A stretch of DNA of 64,000 nt, taken from contig JANUWI010000006.1 of assembly GCA_025504975.1 (NCBI GenBank), forward strand, positions 1,302,001 to 1,366,000, in the 5' to 3' direction. Shown here piece after piece: positions 24,120 through 34,909 of the stretch. Each line of letters starts with the position of its first letter. Positions within the stretch are counted from its first letter, which is position 1. A program made the translations under genes and the position numbers. The stretch is from Plenodomus lindquistii. Taxonomy: Eukaryota > Ascomycota > Dothideomycetes > Pleosporales > Leptosphaeriaceae. The notes under the pieces are model-generated. The model did not search any database. It worked only from the letters and a program-made list of their open reading frames with translations, and had not been told where the DNA came from.

Positions 24120-27100
24120 ATGGGGAAACGAGACCGCGTGAAGGGCAAACTACGCGCACTGTTGGCGTCGGATGCTGCTCGCCCGGCACCAGCCCCCACA
24201 AATTCGCCGCTCACACGACCGACGTCCACGACTCCAACTCCATCGACCGCACCGAACGTGAACGCGTCGGCCGCGACGTCGCACGGTCCAATACTAGAAA
24301 AAGCACTGGGGGGTGTGTTGGCGAAACTTCCTCAGGCGGAGAAGGCTGCATTCACGCAGGCATCAGCGAAGATAGATGAGCACACCCTGCTTGTCCGTGT
24401 TAAGACATACGATGCAGAGCACATGAATGACTCCGCCTTCAGGCCTCACACTGAGCGTCTTTCCAAGTTCTTGAATCTGCTCAACAAGTTCATGAGAGGC
24501 GTGGCAATAGGCATCCAGGCTAGTCCTGAGGTGTCAGCTCTGGTGGTCGGCTCACTTAGGGTTGTTATCGATCTTGGCTTGCAGTTCGCGATGTATTTCA
24601 GCAAGCTGACTGATATGATGTGCACCTTTGAAGACTACTTGGGGCCTCTAGCGGAGTATGCAAAAGCGGCCGATATCAGCCTTGTGGAGACTGCGGTGGT
24701 CAAGGCTTACGCGAACATTGTCGAGTTTAGTTGGAAGGCGTGCCGTGTGTTTGTCGATGCTAATGGCAACAAGCGAAAATGGACATCTCTACGAGCTTTT
24801 ATGCGCCAGCACTGGGAGACATTCGAATCCGAGTTTGCGGCTATTAAAGGAGACCTGCAGCTTCATCTCGATGTACTACTACATTCTGTGCAGTCACTGC
24901 ATTTCGACCAATCTCGGAGGGGTGAGGAGGCACGGCGACGTGAACAAGAAAGTAAGGCCGTCTGAACCATCGTCCTGTGCTGAGCTGAATCGTTGACATG
25001 ATTTCAGGGCAGGAGAAAACCGAGTTCCTGGCTTGGGTATCGAACATCGACTTTGAACAGACGCATCAGGTTATCTATGCGAAGAAGCAAGAGAAAACGT
25101 GTGACTGGCTTATCAAAGACCCAAGGTACCAGCAGTGGTTCAACAGTCCTAATTCATCGCTCCTTTGGTGCCACGGAAAACGTAAGCAGCATCATCTATG
25201 CCATCGCTATGCAAGCGCAGCCTGCTGACTATGAATAGCTGGGATCGGTAAATCCGTTCTTGCGTAAGTACAGGCAACATCATTCTTGATTGAAGCTTTC
25301 ATTCTGATATATTTCTAGATCTAATGTTATTGAAAACATCACGGCAGAAATCGGGTTGCGCGAGGATGCTGCTGTCTGCTTTGCTTACTACAACTATCGG
25401 GACGCGCAGCTCAAAGATCTTCATCAGATTGTGACAGCGTTGCTGAAGCAGTTGATTCGAAGGAAACCCATGGTACCCCACGGCCTGCTCAAGAACCAGC
25501 ATGATGCCCTATCTCCATCGTTAGTGGGTACACTGGATTCATTCAAATCTTGTGTCGAAGATCTATCTCAGGTGTATGTGGTATTTGACGCCCTAGATGA
25601 GTGTCCAGAGGAAGAGAGAGAAGAGGTCCTGAAATTCATCACTAAAGCAGTAACAGCGCAGGTTGCATGCCATGTCAAGGTGTTCGTTACAAGCCGAAAG
25701 GAGATGGACATCGCCAAAGCCTTTGAGAACAAGAAGGTCCCTACAATACCGATACAAACCGAGAGTGTCACGGCCGATATAGAAACCTTCGTACGCAGCC
25801 AAGTCGAGAAACTACTGATTGGGGAGCATGGTAAGACCTTATACGTTACCGATGGCAGACTGAAGGAGACAATAATTCAGACGCTTGCTCAACGAGCGGA
25901 AGGGATGTAAGCTTCCATTTCATATTCGACTTTCGTATTTTGGCAGCTGATGTGCCACAGGTTTCTCTGGGTCAACCTCCAACTTGACAGTCTCTGTCAA
26001 GCCAGCAAGGCGCGGAAGGATCACGTGGTAGCATCTGCTCTGGAGACGTTACCTCAGGGACTAACAGATACGTACGTTCGAATTCTCGAGCGAATTGAGG
26101 CGCAGTCTCCGTATATGAGGAATCTTGCACTAAATTGTCTCACCTGGACAATCTATGCTCGGAGACCTCTCCGCACCAGTGAGCTACAACATGCTCTTGC
26201 AATCGGCTCCGATAGTACGACCTTCCAAGATCTGGACACAGATCAAGTGATTCTAGAGGCTTGTTGCAACCTACTTGAAGTAATCAATTTTTCGATCCGG
26301 CCTGTTCACTACACCGTACAGGAGTTCTTGACAGAAACTATACCAGGGCTATCGGAGCAAAGCATACGAGGTCAACTTCAGGACTCAACGTCTGCACATA
26401 GGCGGTTGAGCTTAGCGTGTATGGCATACATACGACAATCGTCGTTTGATGCTCCTGCCCGTAAAGTGACTGCACTGGCTCATCGACTTGGTATGAACCC
26501 TCTTGCTGGCTATGCCTGTCATAGCTTCGACTACCATGTTTCAAAAAGTGTAGAACATTCTCCCGATGTTATGGACCAACTCGGCATACTATTGCAGAAG
26601 GAAAGCACATATCTTGCGGCAATTTTGCAAATCAGGATCTTCGAACGTGACGCTTACATGGGTGGTCGCGACCGCTTCAATCCTCTGGACTTCTTGGTCA
26701 GTGCTGAGACCATCATATACACCACCAGTCTTTACAACATTGCCGCTTTGAGGCAAAGATGGATCGTCCAAACGCTTCCAGCGTATGCTTTGCAGTTGGC
26801 CGCTTCTGCAGGGCTGGAGAACGCAGTGCACCGACTTCTTGAGGAGGGATATGATATCAATGAGAAGGATGGGACGCAAAGCACTGCCTTATATCACGCA
26901 TGCTCTAACGGTCATAACGAAATAGCACAAATATTGATTGAACAACGTGCTGACGTCAATGCGCAAGGTGGATATTTCGGCTACGCGCTGCAAGCAGCTT
27001 CGTTTCGAGGACATGAGCAAATAGTCAAGACACTACTCAACAACGCAGCCAACGCGAATGCGCAAGGTGGATATTACGGCTACGCGCTGCAAGCAGCTTC

Positions 27101-28298
27101 GTTTCGAGGACATGAGCAAATAGTCAAGACACTACTTAACAACGCAGCCAACGCGAATGCGCAAGGTGGATATTATAGCAACGCGTTGCAAGCAGCTTTG
27201 TTAGAAGGACATGAGCAAATAGTCAAGACACTACTCAACAACGGAGCCAACGTGAATGCGCAAGGTGGATATTACGGCAACGCGTTGCAAGCAGCTTCAT
27301 ATGGAGGACGTGAGCAGATAGTCAAGACGCTACTCAACAACGGAGCCAACGCGAATGCGCAAGGTGGATATTACGGCAACGCGTTGCAAGCAGCTTCGTT
27401 GGAAGGACATGAGCAAATAGTCAAGACACTACTCAACAACGGAGCTAACGTGAATGCGCAAGGTGGATATTACGGCAACGCGTTGCAAGCAGCTTCATAT
27501 AGAGGACGTGAGCAGATAGTCAAGACGCTACTCAACAACGGAGCCAACGCGAATGCGCAAGGTGGATATTACGGCAACGCGTTGCAAGCAGCTTCGTTAG
27601 AAGGACATGAGCAAATAGTCAAGACACTACTCAACAACGGAGCTAACGTGAATGCGCAAGGTGGATATTACGGCAACGCGTTGCAAGCAGCTTCATATGG
27701 AGGACGTGAGCAGATAGTCAAGACGCTACTCAACAACGGAGCCAACGCGAATGCGCAAGGTGGATATTACGGCAACGCGTTGCAAGCAGCTTCGTATGGG
27801 GGACATGAGCAAATAGTCAACATGTTGCTTGATAACAACGCCGACATTAACGCGCTGGGCGGACAATGGGGAAACGCATTGCAGGCAGCTGTGATTGGAA
27901 ATGAAGTACAGATAGTAAAGATCCTGCTTGAGAGGAATGCTGATGCTAACGCAGAACATGGTGGGGTTACTGTACTACAGGATGCTTCAGAATACGGCGA
28001 TGTGGAAATAGTCAAGATGCTACTTGATAAGAAAGCGGATGTCAATAGGGATGGTCGACGGGGAACCGCACTGCAGCTAGCTTCAGATCGCGGCCACCAT
28101 GAGGTAGTCAAGATGCTGCTTGATGAGGGTGCTGATGTTCACGCAAAAGGTCACTACGGTTGGGATGAGACGATACATGGCACTGCGCTACAGGCAGCTT
28201 CACGCAATGGCCACGAGCAGGTAGTTCAGATGCTACTGGAAGCCGGTGCAGAGGATCTACGGGATAAGGATGACGCCTCTTCTTCACGCCCGGATTAA
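24120..28298 (+). CDS. Fungal NLR-like STAND protein: N-terminal domain, NACHT, ankyrin repeats
   Basis: Five exons (24120..24951, 25008..25181, 25239..25263, 25319..25906, 25961..28298) close in frame to 1318 aa. All introns are GT-AG and 54-57 nt. Exon 3 is only 25 nt and carries the Walker A motif, read as GKPGIGKS (residues 334-341) across the 2/3 junction. Residues 1-300 form a helical N-terminal domain of the kind found on fungal STAND proteins (DUF7708/Goodbye-like; exact family uncertain). A Walker B-like VFDALDEC is at 432-439, and the post-NACHT region (RAEGMFLWVNLQLDSL) spans the last junction. From about residue 815 to 1305 there are roughly 15 ankyrin repeats; the middle nine are nearly identical in DNA. 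Such proteins are thought to act in heterokaryon incompatibility or non-self sensing, with the repeats as ligand sensor. No adjacent effector partner is apparent. Confidence 0.93.
26961..27851 (+). repeat. Nine 99-bp near-identical ankyrin-coding repeats
   Basis: The marker GCGCAAGGTGGATATT recurs at exactly 99-bp spacing at 26961, 27060, 27159, 27258, 27357, 27456, 27555, 27654 and 27753. Each unit encodes 33 residues of the type NALQAASxxGHEQIVKTLLNN, then GANxNAQGGYYG. From 27258 the units alternate between two types, making a 198-bp higher-order repeat. Confidence 0.95.
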
Positions 28299-28673
28299 GG
28301 CGGAGAATCATGTACATAGGAACTTCAGCACGATCAGAGGCGTCATCGCTTTAGTCGCCATCTCAATTCTATAATTGCTCTGCTCCTCTTGCTCTACTCA
28401 TGTGTGACAAGGACCCAAGATTGTCGCCAGCACAATCCCAGATACCGCAATAAAGACAAGCAAATGTTTAGCCATAAAACTATGAGATTCATATCATCTA
28501 TACCGGGAGTCGTTTCCGACTTCGACCTAAATCCTTTCGTAAATCTATCCCTTGTACCATTCACCCATCGAACCAAAACCTGGGAAAAAAAAAGGAGAAA
28601 CTTAACGCCTAGCAATGCAGCCAACAACCACACCACATTTCCCATTCCACCCTTCAGCAAACAAAAGAGTGCA
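28299..28673. other. Tail-to-tail intergenic region
   Basis: About 375 bp between the NLR stop and the stop of the HAD gene. Contains A-runs (near 28586) and presumably both 3' UTRs. No gene recognised. Confidence 0.45.
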
Positions 28674-30170
28674 CTACTCAATCGCCGAAACCCCCTCACC
28701 ATGCGTAACAGGATTAATCTTCTCATCAAACTTGAACTGAAACTCCTGTCCCAACTCCTTCTTCATCGCGGTCGTAACCGCCTCATAAACATTCTTAAAC
28801 ACACCAAAGCTCGCGGGGTTCTCCTCGTCATTCTCACCCCCCTGGAACACACCAGTGCGCACAAGACACGTGTTCCAGCCATACATGTTTCCACCAATGA
28901 TATCCGACGCCGGGTTATCGCCAATCATGTAGATGTTCTTGGGCAGCTTCTCGTCGTTGTGGATTTGCTCCATCCAGCTGGAAATCACTTCATCGGCGTA
29001 CTTGTAGGTGGCGAGTTCAGGCTTGCCGTAGACGACACGCTCGAGTTCGACGCCAGTGAGGGACTTGTACATTGCCTCGAGGCCGATGCGGAATGCGCCC
29101 TGGGACATGCGGGGGAAGGGGTGTTCGGTGGGACACAGCATGTCGCCCTGGGAGAAGTAGATTGGGATGCGCTGGGAAACGGGGTCCTTTGCCATTGTGC
29201 CGAAGCGGCCGTTTTCAGAGCGCAGCAGGTCGATGATGATTTGCATGTCTGTTGCGTAGTCGCGCGAGTCGGAGAAGACCATGATGGCGTCGATGTTGGT
29301 CTTGCTGAAGTCTCGCGGGCGAGAGGTCTTGCGTTCCTCCTCGGTGAAGACGCGGTAGGGGGCGATGGTGGGGTCCCAGGCGATGATGTCGTTGGGGACG
29401 ACAATGTCTTGGAAGCCGTATAGTTCGGCGACTTCGCGGCACTTGTAGCCTTCGCCGCCGACGACGAGGACCGTTTTGTAGTATTCGGAGAGGGCACGCA
29501 TGGGGGTGTGGGATTGGATGAATTGCTCGGTGGAGATGGGGTTGTGGAGGATCTTGGAGAGTTGCTCGACGCGGGCTTGTTCGGGCTTGCCGGAGCCGTT
29601 GGTCAGGAAGATGTGGGGGATCTTGATGCCGAGCTCGTTGTCGCCGTTGAGGATCTCGAGGACACGCTTGCCCTCTGGGATGAGGCGGTCACCGTGGACG
29701 AGCACACCGTCAATGTCGAAGACAAAGGCCATGTCCTTTGCGGCGTGGACCTTGTCGCCGGAGAGATCCTGGAGCTGGGCAGCGATGATGTCGCGGGAGG
29801 GCTGGATCGGGGGCATGCCAGGGCGCTGGGCAGCACCGCCGGGGTAGTGGACAGATGAAAGACGGGATTGCCTCTTTGAGCGGGGGATGGGCAATGAGGT
29901 TCCGAAGGAATTCCTGGATCCACGCCTCTCCTTCATGGATGGCGACATGGAGAGGTTGTGCATGTAGTTGGTAGTATCGGCAATCGAGCTCCTGGTGGCA
30001 GGAACCTCGATGGAGTGGGCAGTGCCGTCTTGAGCATCACCTGGAATAGCCAGAGAGGGGGATCCAACATTCATGCTGTTGTTGGCACCGCTGTTTACAT
30101 CGCGGGTCTGTGATTGCTGGAGGGGAGCACCGACACCTTCGGCGAGCTCAGAGTCCTTGAAAGCAGACAT
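28674..30170 (-). CDS. HAD-superfamily hydrolase, subfamily IIA (CECR5/HDHD5 type)
   Basis: Single exon, 498 aa, ATG at 30170-30168. After a roughly 140-residue S/P-rich N-terminal extension, the HAD fold begins with motif I FVFDIDGVLVHGD, which carries the nucleophile/acid DxD pair. Motif II follows in IFLTNGSGKPEQAR, then a cap region (VLVVGGEGYKCREVAELYGF), the KPELATYKYA lysine region, and motif IV IGDNPASDIIGGN, whose acidic residues would hold Mg2+. This order is typical of the eukaryotic CECR5-like phosphatase group; the substrate is not known. The long N-terminal extension is larger than in many family members and looks disordered. The gene is divergent from an aldo-keto reductase across 1.4 kb. 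Confidence 0.9.
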   Translation of the reverse strand: MSAFKDSELAEGVGAPLQQSQTRDVNSGANNSMNVGSPSLAIPGDAQDGTAHSIEVPATRSSIADTTNYMHNLSMSPSMKERRGSRNSFGTSLPIPRSKRQSRLSSVHYPGGAAQRPGMPPIQPSRDIIAAQLQDLSGDKVHAAKDMAFVFDIDGVLVHGDRLIPEGKRVLEILNGDNELGIKIPHIFLTNGSGKPEQARVEQLSKILHNPISTEQFIQSHTPMRALSEYYKTVLVVGGEGYKCREVAELYGFQDIVVPNDIIAWDPTIAPYRVFTEEERKTSRPRDFSKTNIDAIMVFSDSRDYATDMQIIIDLLRSENGRFGTMAKDPVSQRIPIYFSQGDMLCPTEHPFPRMSQGAFRIGLEAMYKSLTGVELERVVYGKPELATYKYADEVISSWMEQIHNDEKLPKNIYMIGDNPASDIIGGNMYGWNTCLVRTGVFQGGENDEENPASFGVFKNVYEAVTTAMKKELGQEFQFKFDEKINPVTHGEGVSAIE

Positions 30171-31613
30171 GATGGTGGGAGAGGTGTAGCAGTAGATAGA
30201 CTCTTGTTGGAAAGGGGTATCAAGTTAAGAAAGTATGAAGCTTCACAGAAGCTTACAACGAGTTGAATGAGTTAGAGAAAGTTGCTGATGTGATGCTTTC
30301 CATCAGGGTCCTGGGGCAGTCCCTATATATCATCCACTGCTCAGATCACCCCAGTTGCCCTGATACCACCCTGTCCCCAACAGTCTTGCTCGAAGCCCTC
30401 ACCACCGGCCCTTCTCAGCCCGAACAGAGCCGAATCCTCCACTTGTGAATTCCAACAAGTACCTCTGTATCCACCTTTGCGACATCATTACTTGCTCGGT
30501 TCAGACCGACAGCAGCAGCGCCGGTGGAGAACTCTGCCACACCAGAGAACGAGAACTGGATACCGTCATAGCGGAGATTTTCCAGAAAACTGGGGCCTGA
30601 TAACAATGACGGCGCCCTCACTCGCCACAGCCCACGCAGGGTCCCGGGTAGATGCTGACTTGGCGTTTCGCCGATCATATTGAGGCTGCCCGCAAACTGC
30701 AATGCTCAGCTCAGTACCGCAGAACACCGGTGAAAGCGCCCCCAACTCGAGCGCGGCCGGCAGGATAGCCGATGCAGACCGCTGTTCATGGGAATTTCTG
30801 CAGATGTTGATTGGAGTACATGTGGAGACGTGTTAATCGCACTCGATAGCGAGATTAGAGTAGCAACTCAACCCGACTGCCTTTGCTGCAGCATACTGCT
30901 CCTAGGGCAACACGACACGGGAACGGACACGCTTCTCTACCAAAATGCGGTAGGCAGTGACGTCGGCAGCCGCACATTGATCCTCTCTTGCTTAGTGCGG
31001 CTCGCCGATATATCGCCTAATCCGTGCAAGTACGGCATTGGGTGGCTTGCGCGATTGGCAGAGCCGCACTAGCATTTTTCTGATTGCGGCGACGTCTGCG
31101 CTCGTGCTGGCCTTTTGCGCGACGTTTGCTGTTCTGAAGCTTGGTTGTTCAATCACCACTCGATCGGCCCGCGACAGCAGGGTGGAGATGGGCGGCTCCA
31201 CTTGCTACGTCATAATCGACGGACGGTATGCGCGAAAACCACAGCTGCGAGACTCTGAAACTGTTGGATGGGGACTTTTTGTGGATTTTTTCTGCAAGAA
31301 CTGGCTAGGTGTGCGCCGTACGAGAATGGTTCGCTCTTCGGAGGCGGTGATGGAAAGGTCTGACTTCGGTGTGTTATCTAGGTTGATCATAGCGATGATG
31401 GCATGGAGGGGAGGAGGCAGGAAGAGATTTTTGGGTTGCGGCTCCGGCAAGTGCGCGTGGTGATTAAATGTAGACGAGGGCCTTGAAGCGCGCAAGTAAA
31501 CCAGAGACCTTTCCAAAATCTATTTCCAAATTGTGCAGCTTGAGCAGGACCTCAGCCATTCCTTGTCACATCAACCTTCCAACCACTCCTAGACACCAAA
31601 GCAACCACACACC
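30171..31613. other. Head-to-head intergenic region, 1.4 kb
   Basis: Separates the divergent HAD and aldo-keto reductase genes and should contain both promoters. ORFs up to 141 aa occur but show no domain or splice structure. A C-rich leader with several ACCA steps directly precedes the reductase ATG. Confidence 0.4.
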
Positions 31614-32594
31614 ATGTCTGCCAACACCAAGACCTTCACCCTCTCCAACGGTGTAGTCGTCCCCGCCGTCGGCTTTGGCACCTTTGCCAACGAAGGCTCA
31701 TCAGGCGAGACCTACGCCGCGACCACCCACGCCTTGGAAGCCGGTTACCGCCATCTCGACTGCGCATGGTTCTACCAAAACGAGCGCGAAGTCGGCGACG
31801 CCCTGCACGATTTTCTTGCAAAGACGCCCTCGCTAAAGCGCAGCGACATCACCATTTGCACAAAAGTCTGGAACCACCTGCACGAGCCCGAGGAAGTCGA
31901 ATGGTCCTTCAACAACTCGTTGAAGGAGATGCGCCTCGATTACATAGACTTGTTCCTTGTGCACTGGCCCATCGCTGCAGTGTCAGATGCTGATCACAAG
32001 CCCAAGCTCGGTGCAGATGGAAAATACATCATCAAGAAGGAGTTGACCGAGAACCCTGAACCTACATGGCGCACCATGGAGAAGATTTACAAGTCCGGCA
32101 AGGCAAAGGCAATTGGTGTTTCCAATTGGACAGTTCCCGGCCTCAAGAAATTGTTGAGCTTTGCGGAGATCAAGCCCATGCTGAATCAGATCGAAGTCCA
32201 CCCTTTCTTGCCAAACACGGAGGTGATCAAGTTCTGCCAGGACAACAACATTCTGCCGGCTGCGTACTCGCCGCTGGGCAGCCAAAACCAAGTCCCAAGC
32301 ACGGGAGAGAAAGTGCGGACCAACGCCAAGCTGAATGAGGTTGCGCAGCGCAGCGGTCACGACCTCGCGCAGGTCTTGTTGGCATGGGGTATCCAAAGGG
32401 GCTGTGTCGTCCTGCCTAAGAGCTCGACACCCAAGCGTATTGTGAGCAACTTCCAGATCCCAGAGTTGAGTAAGGAGGACTTTGAGGCTGTAGAGGAGGT
32501 CGCACGTGGCAGGCACACACGCTTCGTCAACATGAAGGACATTTTTGGATTCGACGTTTGGCCGGAAGAGTCGAACGGCGAGCTCAAGGCTTAG
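31614..32594 (+). CDS. Aldo-keto reductase (NADPH-dependent)
   Basis: Single exon, 326 aa, normal for the family. The (beta/alpha)8 barrel signatures are in order: VVPAVGFGTF, GYRHLDCAWFYQNE, a lysine in CTKVW, and LFLVHWP. The catalytic tetrad reads D49, Y54, K84 and H117. Further on come IGVSNWTVPGL, QIEVHPFLP, AYSPLGSQ and LPKSSTPKRIVSN, the last two shaping the NADP(H) site. The enzyme should reduce aldehydes or ketoses, or oxidise polyols. The sequence is closest in style to fungal glycerol dehydrogenase/Gcy1-type reductases, but the substrate cannot be fixed from sequence alone. No peroxisomal or secretion signal is seen, so it is probably cytosolic. It converges on the downstream gene with about 395 bp between stops. 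Confidence 0.95.
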   Translation: MSANTKTFTLSNGVVVPAVGFGTFANEGSSGETYAATTHALEAGYRHLDCAWFYQNEREVGDALHDFLAKTPSLKRSDITICTKVWNHLHEPEEVEWSFNNSLKEMRLDYIDLFLVHWPIAAVSDADHKPKLGADGKYIIKKELTENPEPTWRTMEKIYKSGKAKAIGVSNWTVPGLKKLLSFAEIKPMLNQIEVHPFLPNTEVIKFCQDNNILPAAYSPLGSQNQVPSTGEKVRTNAKLNEVAQRSGHDLAQVLLAWGIQRGCVVLPKSSTPKRIVSNFQIPELSKEDFEAVEEVARGRHTRFVNMKDIFGFDVWPEESNGELKA

Positions 32595-32989
32595 GAGAGT
32601 TTTTTTTTTCGAGCAAGAGTTGATCGATTCCTGACGTTAGCGATACCAAAGGCCATGTCAGAGGCTTGTATAGACGGCTCAGTTGAGCTAAAATGTATTC
32701 TTCATCAGTGAACCCAATCACAAACTATTGAACCACATTCCTGGTGATGTCACCTCTCGTATCCTACTACGTATGCTGGCACTGTGGTGCTTGATGCCCA
32801 CGGTGGGCATGGGTATCATTCGTCGTCTTCGCATTCGTCGCCACTTCGAGAGTTGCCGTGTACTTCTCTATCTGTGCTTTGCACTGTGTATACCTGCTGG
32901 GCGGACACTAATGGTGGCTCGAATCTGGGTGCTGTCCCAATGAGAGATGTTGTCACATCGTGATATTCGCGCGCTTCGTATGCGATGTA
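32595..32989. other. Tail-to-tail intergenic region
   Basis: About 395 bp with a T9 run just after the reductase stop (around 32600). Nothing else recognised. Confidence 0.45.
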
Positions 32990-34372
32990 TCAAGTCAAAG
33001 CCAGGCCGTTTAACAACTCCAGGTTCTGTTGTTCACGACGTTCCTTCCACGCAGTGGTGTGATTCGTGTGTTTCAGAGGCGGTATCTCTGACAGCACGAT
33101 CTCGGGGAAATGGTCTTTCGTGAATTGCATAGCGAATTGTGCGTCTGCATATCGGTCATTCTTCATAGACAAGCGTGCAAGGCCCAGGCAGAGTTGTACG
33201 ATAAATTGCCTTCGGCTGGAGGACAGATTTGCGACTGATTCGGCCGTTCCGGGATCCCTGATGTAGCGTAATCCAGGAAGAGCACTCTGCTCTGTAGGGT
33301 GATGTAACCAAAGCATTGCCTGAGCTGCAGGGGCCCATGTGCCAGTCCATCGATGCGTCGACTCCAGGAATTGTTGGTAAGGTTCAGGATCAAGGGTTTC
33401 ACTCTTGTTCGAGGTGATGAGTTTGACAAGGATACCACCTGCAGGTCTCAATGCCGCATGCGAGCCAACGACGTTCTCTGAAATTCTGTAGGCTTGCATA
33501 AAGGTGGCAATGCCTTTATTCAAACTCGTGTTTGCCTGGGCGAAGGTCAACTCAAACAGAACGTTTTTCTGAAAGTTAGCAGTTTTTTCTGCAGCAAGTC
33601 CAGTCTCTTTTGCCCGCTGCTCAGACGATCGTATGAACCAACGCCACGGGCCTGCAACCTCGCCCTCAGCCACGAGTAGTGTCATAAGACGTCGGAGGAA
33701 AAGAATGATCTTTGTGCGTGAACATGACATTTCGACAAACTGCCTTGAGGCATCCAGCCCACTGTTCTGCAGCCAATCCGAGAAAATCTTTGCTGGCGAT
33801 TTGCCCAGGGTCGGTATTTGAGAGGGCTCAGTCGTCGAGGACTGCAGCATTTCCAGACATATGGCTGCTTTGGGCAGTGTGGCTGCGCCTGTCGCTATCT
33901 CGTCGACAAACCAGGCCATGGGATCCTTCATGATATCGACTGCAGCCGACTCGGAACCCCGTCGGCGAGGCTTTACAGCAAACAGGGGATTCGTTAGGAT
34001 GGAGTCGATATGCCTGGTAGCAGAGGCGTAAGATGATGCAGCGTGCATGGAAGGGGCATTTCGACTAGTGACGGGCTTCCGTTGCTTGGGCGCATTTTCT
34101 TCAAGAGCCGGAAGCGGGTGCTCGCGGTCGAGATGTGCGCGGAACGATGTAGTAAGTAGATTGAGCAGCTGTTGGCTCTCGCGGGGCGACAGTGGCAGTT
34201 GTGGGTGGATTTTCGAGGACAGCGAGCTGAGGAGCCGGCGACTGGCGGTGGCCGACTGCATTGCGGGTCCGTGTGCAGTCGGGTGGTGGGGGTGTTGTGG
34301 TGTGGTATGGCAGACGTGAGGGACGCGGGTGGTGACGACGAGGCGAAGGTGGAGCACCGAGCGCCAAGCCAT
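32990..34372 (-). CDS. Uncharacterised helical protein, possibly mitochondrial
   Basis: Single exon, 460 aa from the ATG at 34372, or 423 aa from a second ATG at 34261 (MQSATASRRLLSSLSSK). Either start gives an Arg/Ser/Leu-rich, acid-poor N-terminus that could be a mitochondrial presequence. The remainder is mostly helical (e.g. AICLEMLQSSTTEP, FLRRLMTLLVAEGE, AQAMLWLHHP, QLCLGLARLSMK, DAQFAMQF), which suggests a helical-repeat protein akin to PPR/TPR-type mitochondrial factors. I could not name a family, so function is left open. The gene is divergent from DEF1 with a 537-bp shared promoter region. Confidence 0.75.
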   Translation of the reverse strand: MAWRSVLHLRLVVTTRVPHVCHTTPQHPHHPTAHGPAMQSATASRRLLSSLSSKIHPQLPLSPRESQQLLNLLTTSFRAHLDREHPLPALEENAPKQRKPVTSRNAPSMHAASSYASATRHIDSILTNPLFAVKPRRRGSESAAVDIMKDPMAWFVDEIATGAATLPKAAICLEMLQSSTTEPSQIPTLGKSPAKIFSDWLQNSGLDASRQFVEMSCSRTKIILFLRRLMTLLVAEGEVAGPWRWFIRSSEQRAKETGLAAEKTANFQKNVLFELTFAQANTSLNKGIATFMQAYRISENVVGSHAALRPAGGILVKLITSNKSETLDPEPYQQFLESTHRWTGTWAPAAQAMLWLHHPTEQSALPGLRYIRDPGTAESVANLSSSRRQFIVQLCLGLARLSMKNDRYADAQFAMQFTKDHFPEIVLSEIPPLKHTNHTTAWKERREQQNLELLNGLALT

Positions 34373-34909
34373 CCTTCATCGATGGACCGAGGTGGAACCA
34401 TGACCCTAGCCTTCGAGACTCGTGCCGCAGACATGTTTGGACGTTTACTGGGATCGCCATGCAAATGCGAGGCTTGGTACAGGCCACGTTGATTAGTGAA
34501 TGACAAAATGGCGAAAATGCCATCGAGTTGGTGCCATTGAGCGATCCATGACCTGTCCTCCGTCATCGAGCACGTGACCCGACCGCACAGTGGGATACCG
34601 TCCACTGTGCCGTGACATTGACGCCCAAACACGTCCTCTTACCAGCAATAGCAACATCGCCTTGTTGCTGTTGTCGCCCCTGCATTGAGCAAACCCAGCC
34701 CCGCTTGCTGCAGCCTCGACCAACGCGACCCTGCCGCGTCGACGTCTGTGGAGGCTGAGTGCCAAGCCGTGCTGTCGCTTGCCCGTCTAGCTTTCCCCAA
34801 CTTTACCTCCCTCCCTACATCATCACCACGCACGTCCTCTCCAACGCCCATACCTATATACACACCCCCCCAGGCCCCCCACGGCTTGCACACACCCCGC
34901 ACAGATTAC
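34373..34909. other. Head-to-head promoter region of the 460-aa gene and DEF1
   Basis: 537 bp between divergent starts, ending in a long pyrimidine-rich stretch with TATATACACACCCCCCC before the DEF1 ATG. No additional gene seen. Confidence 0.45.

Noticed and set aside
28389..29423. 344-aa plus-strand ORF
   Set aside because: Lies antisense to the HAD hydrolase gene; its sequence is a complement shadow with repetitive V/G/D composition.
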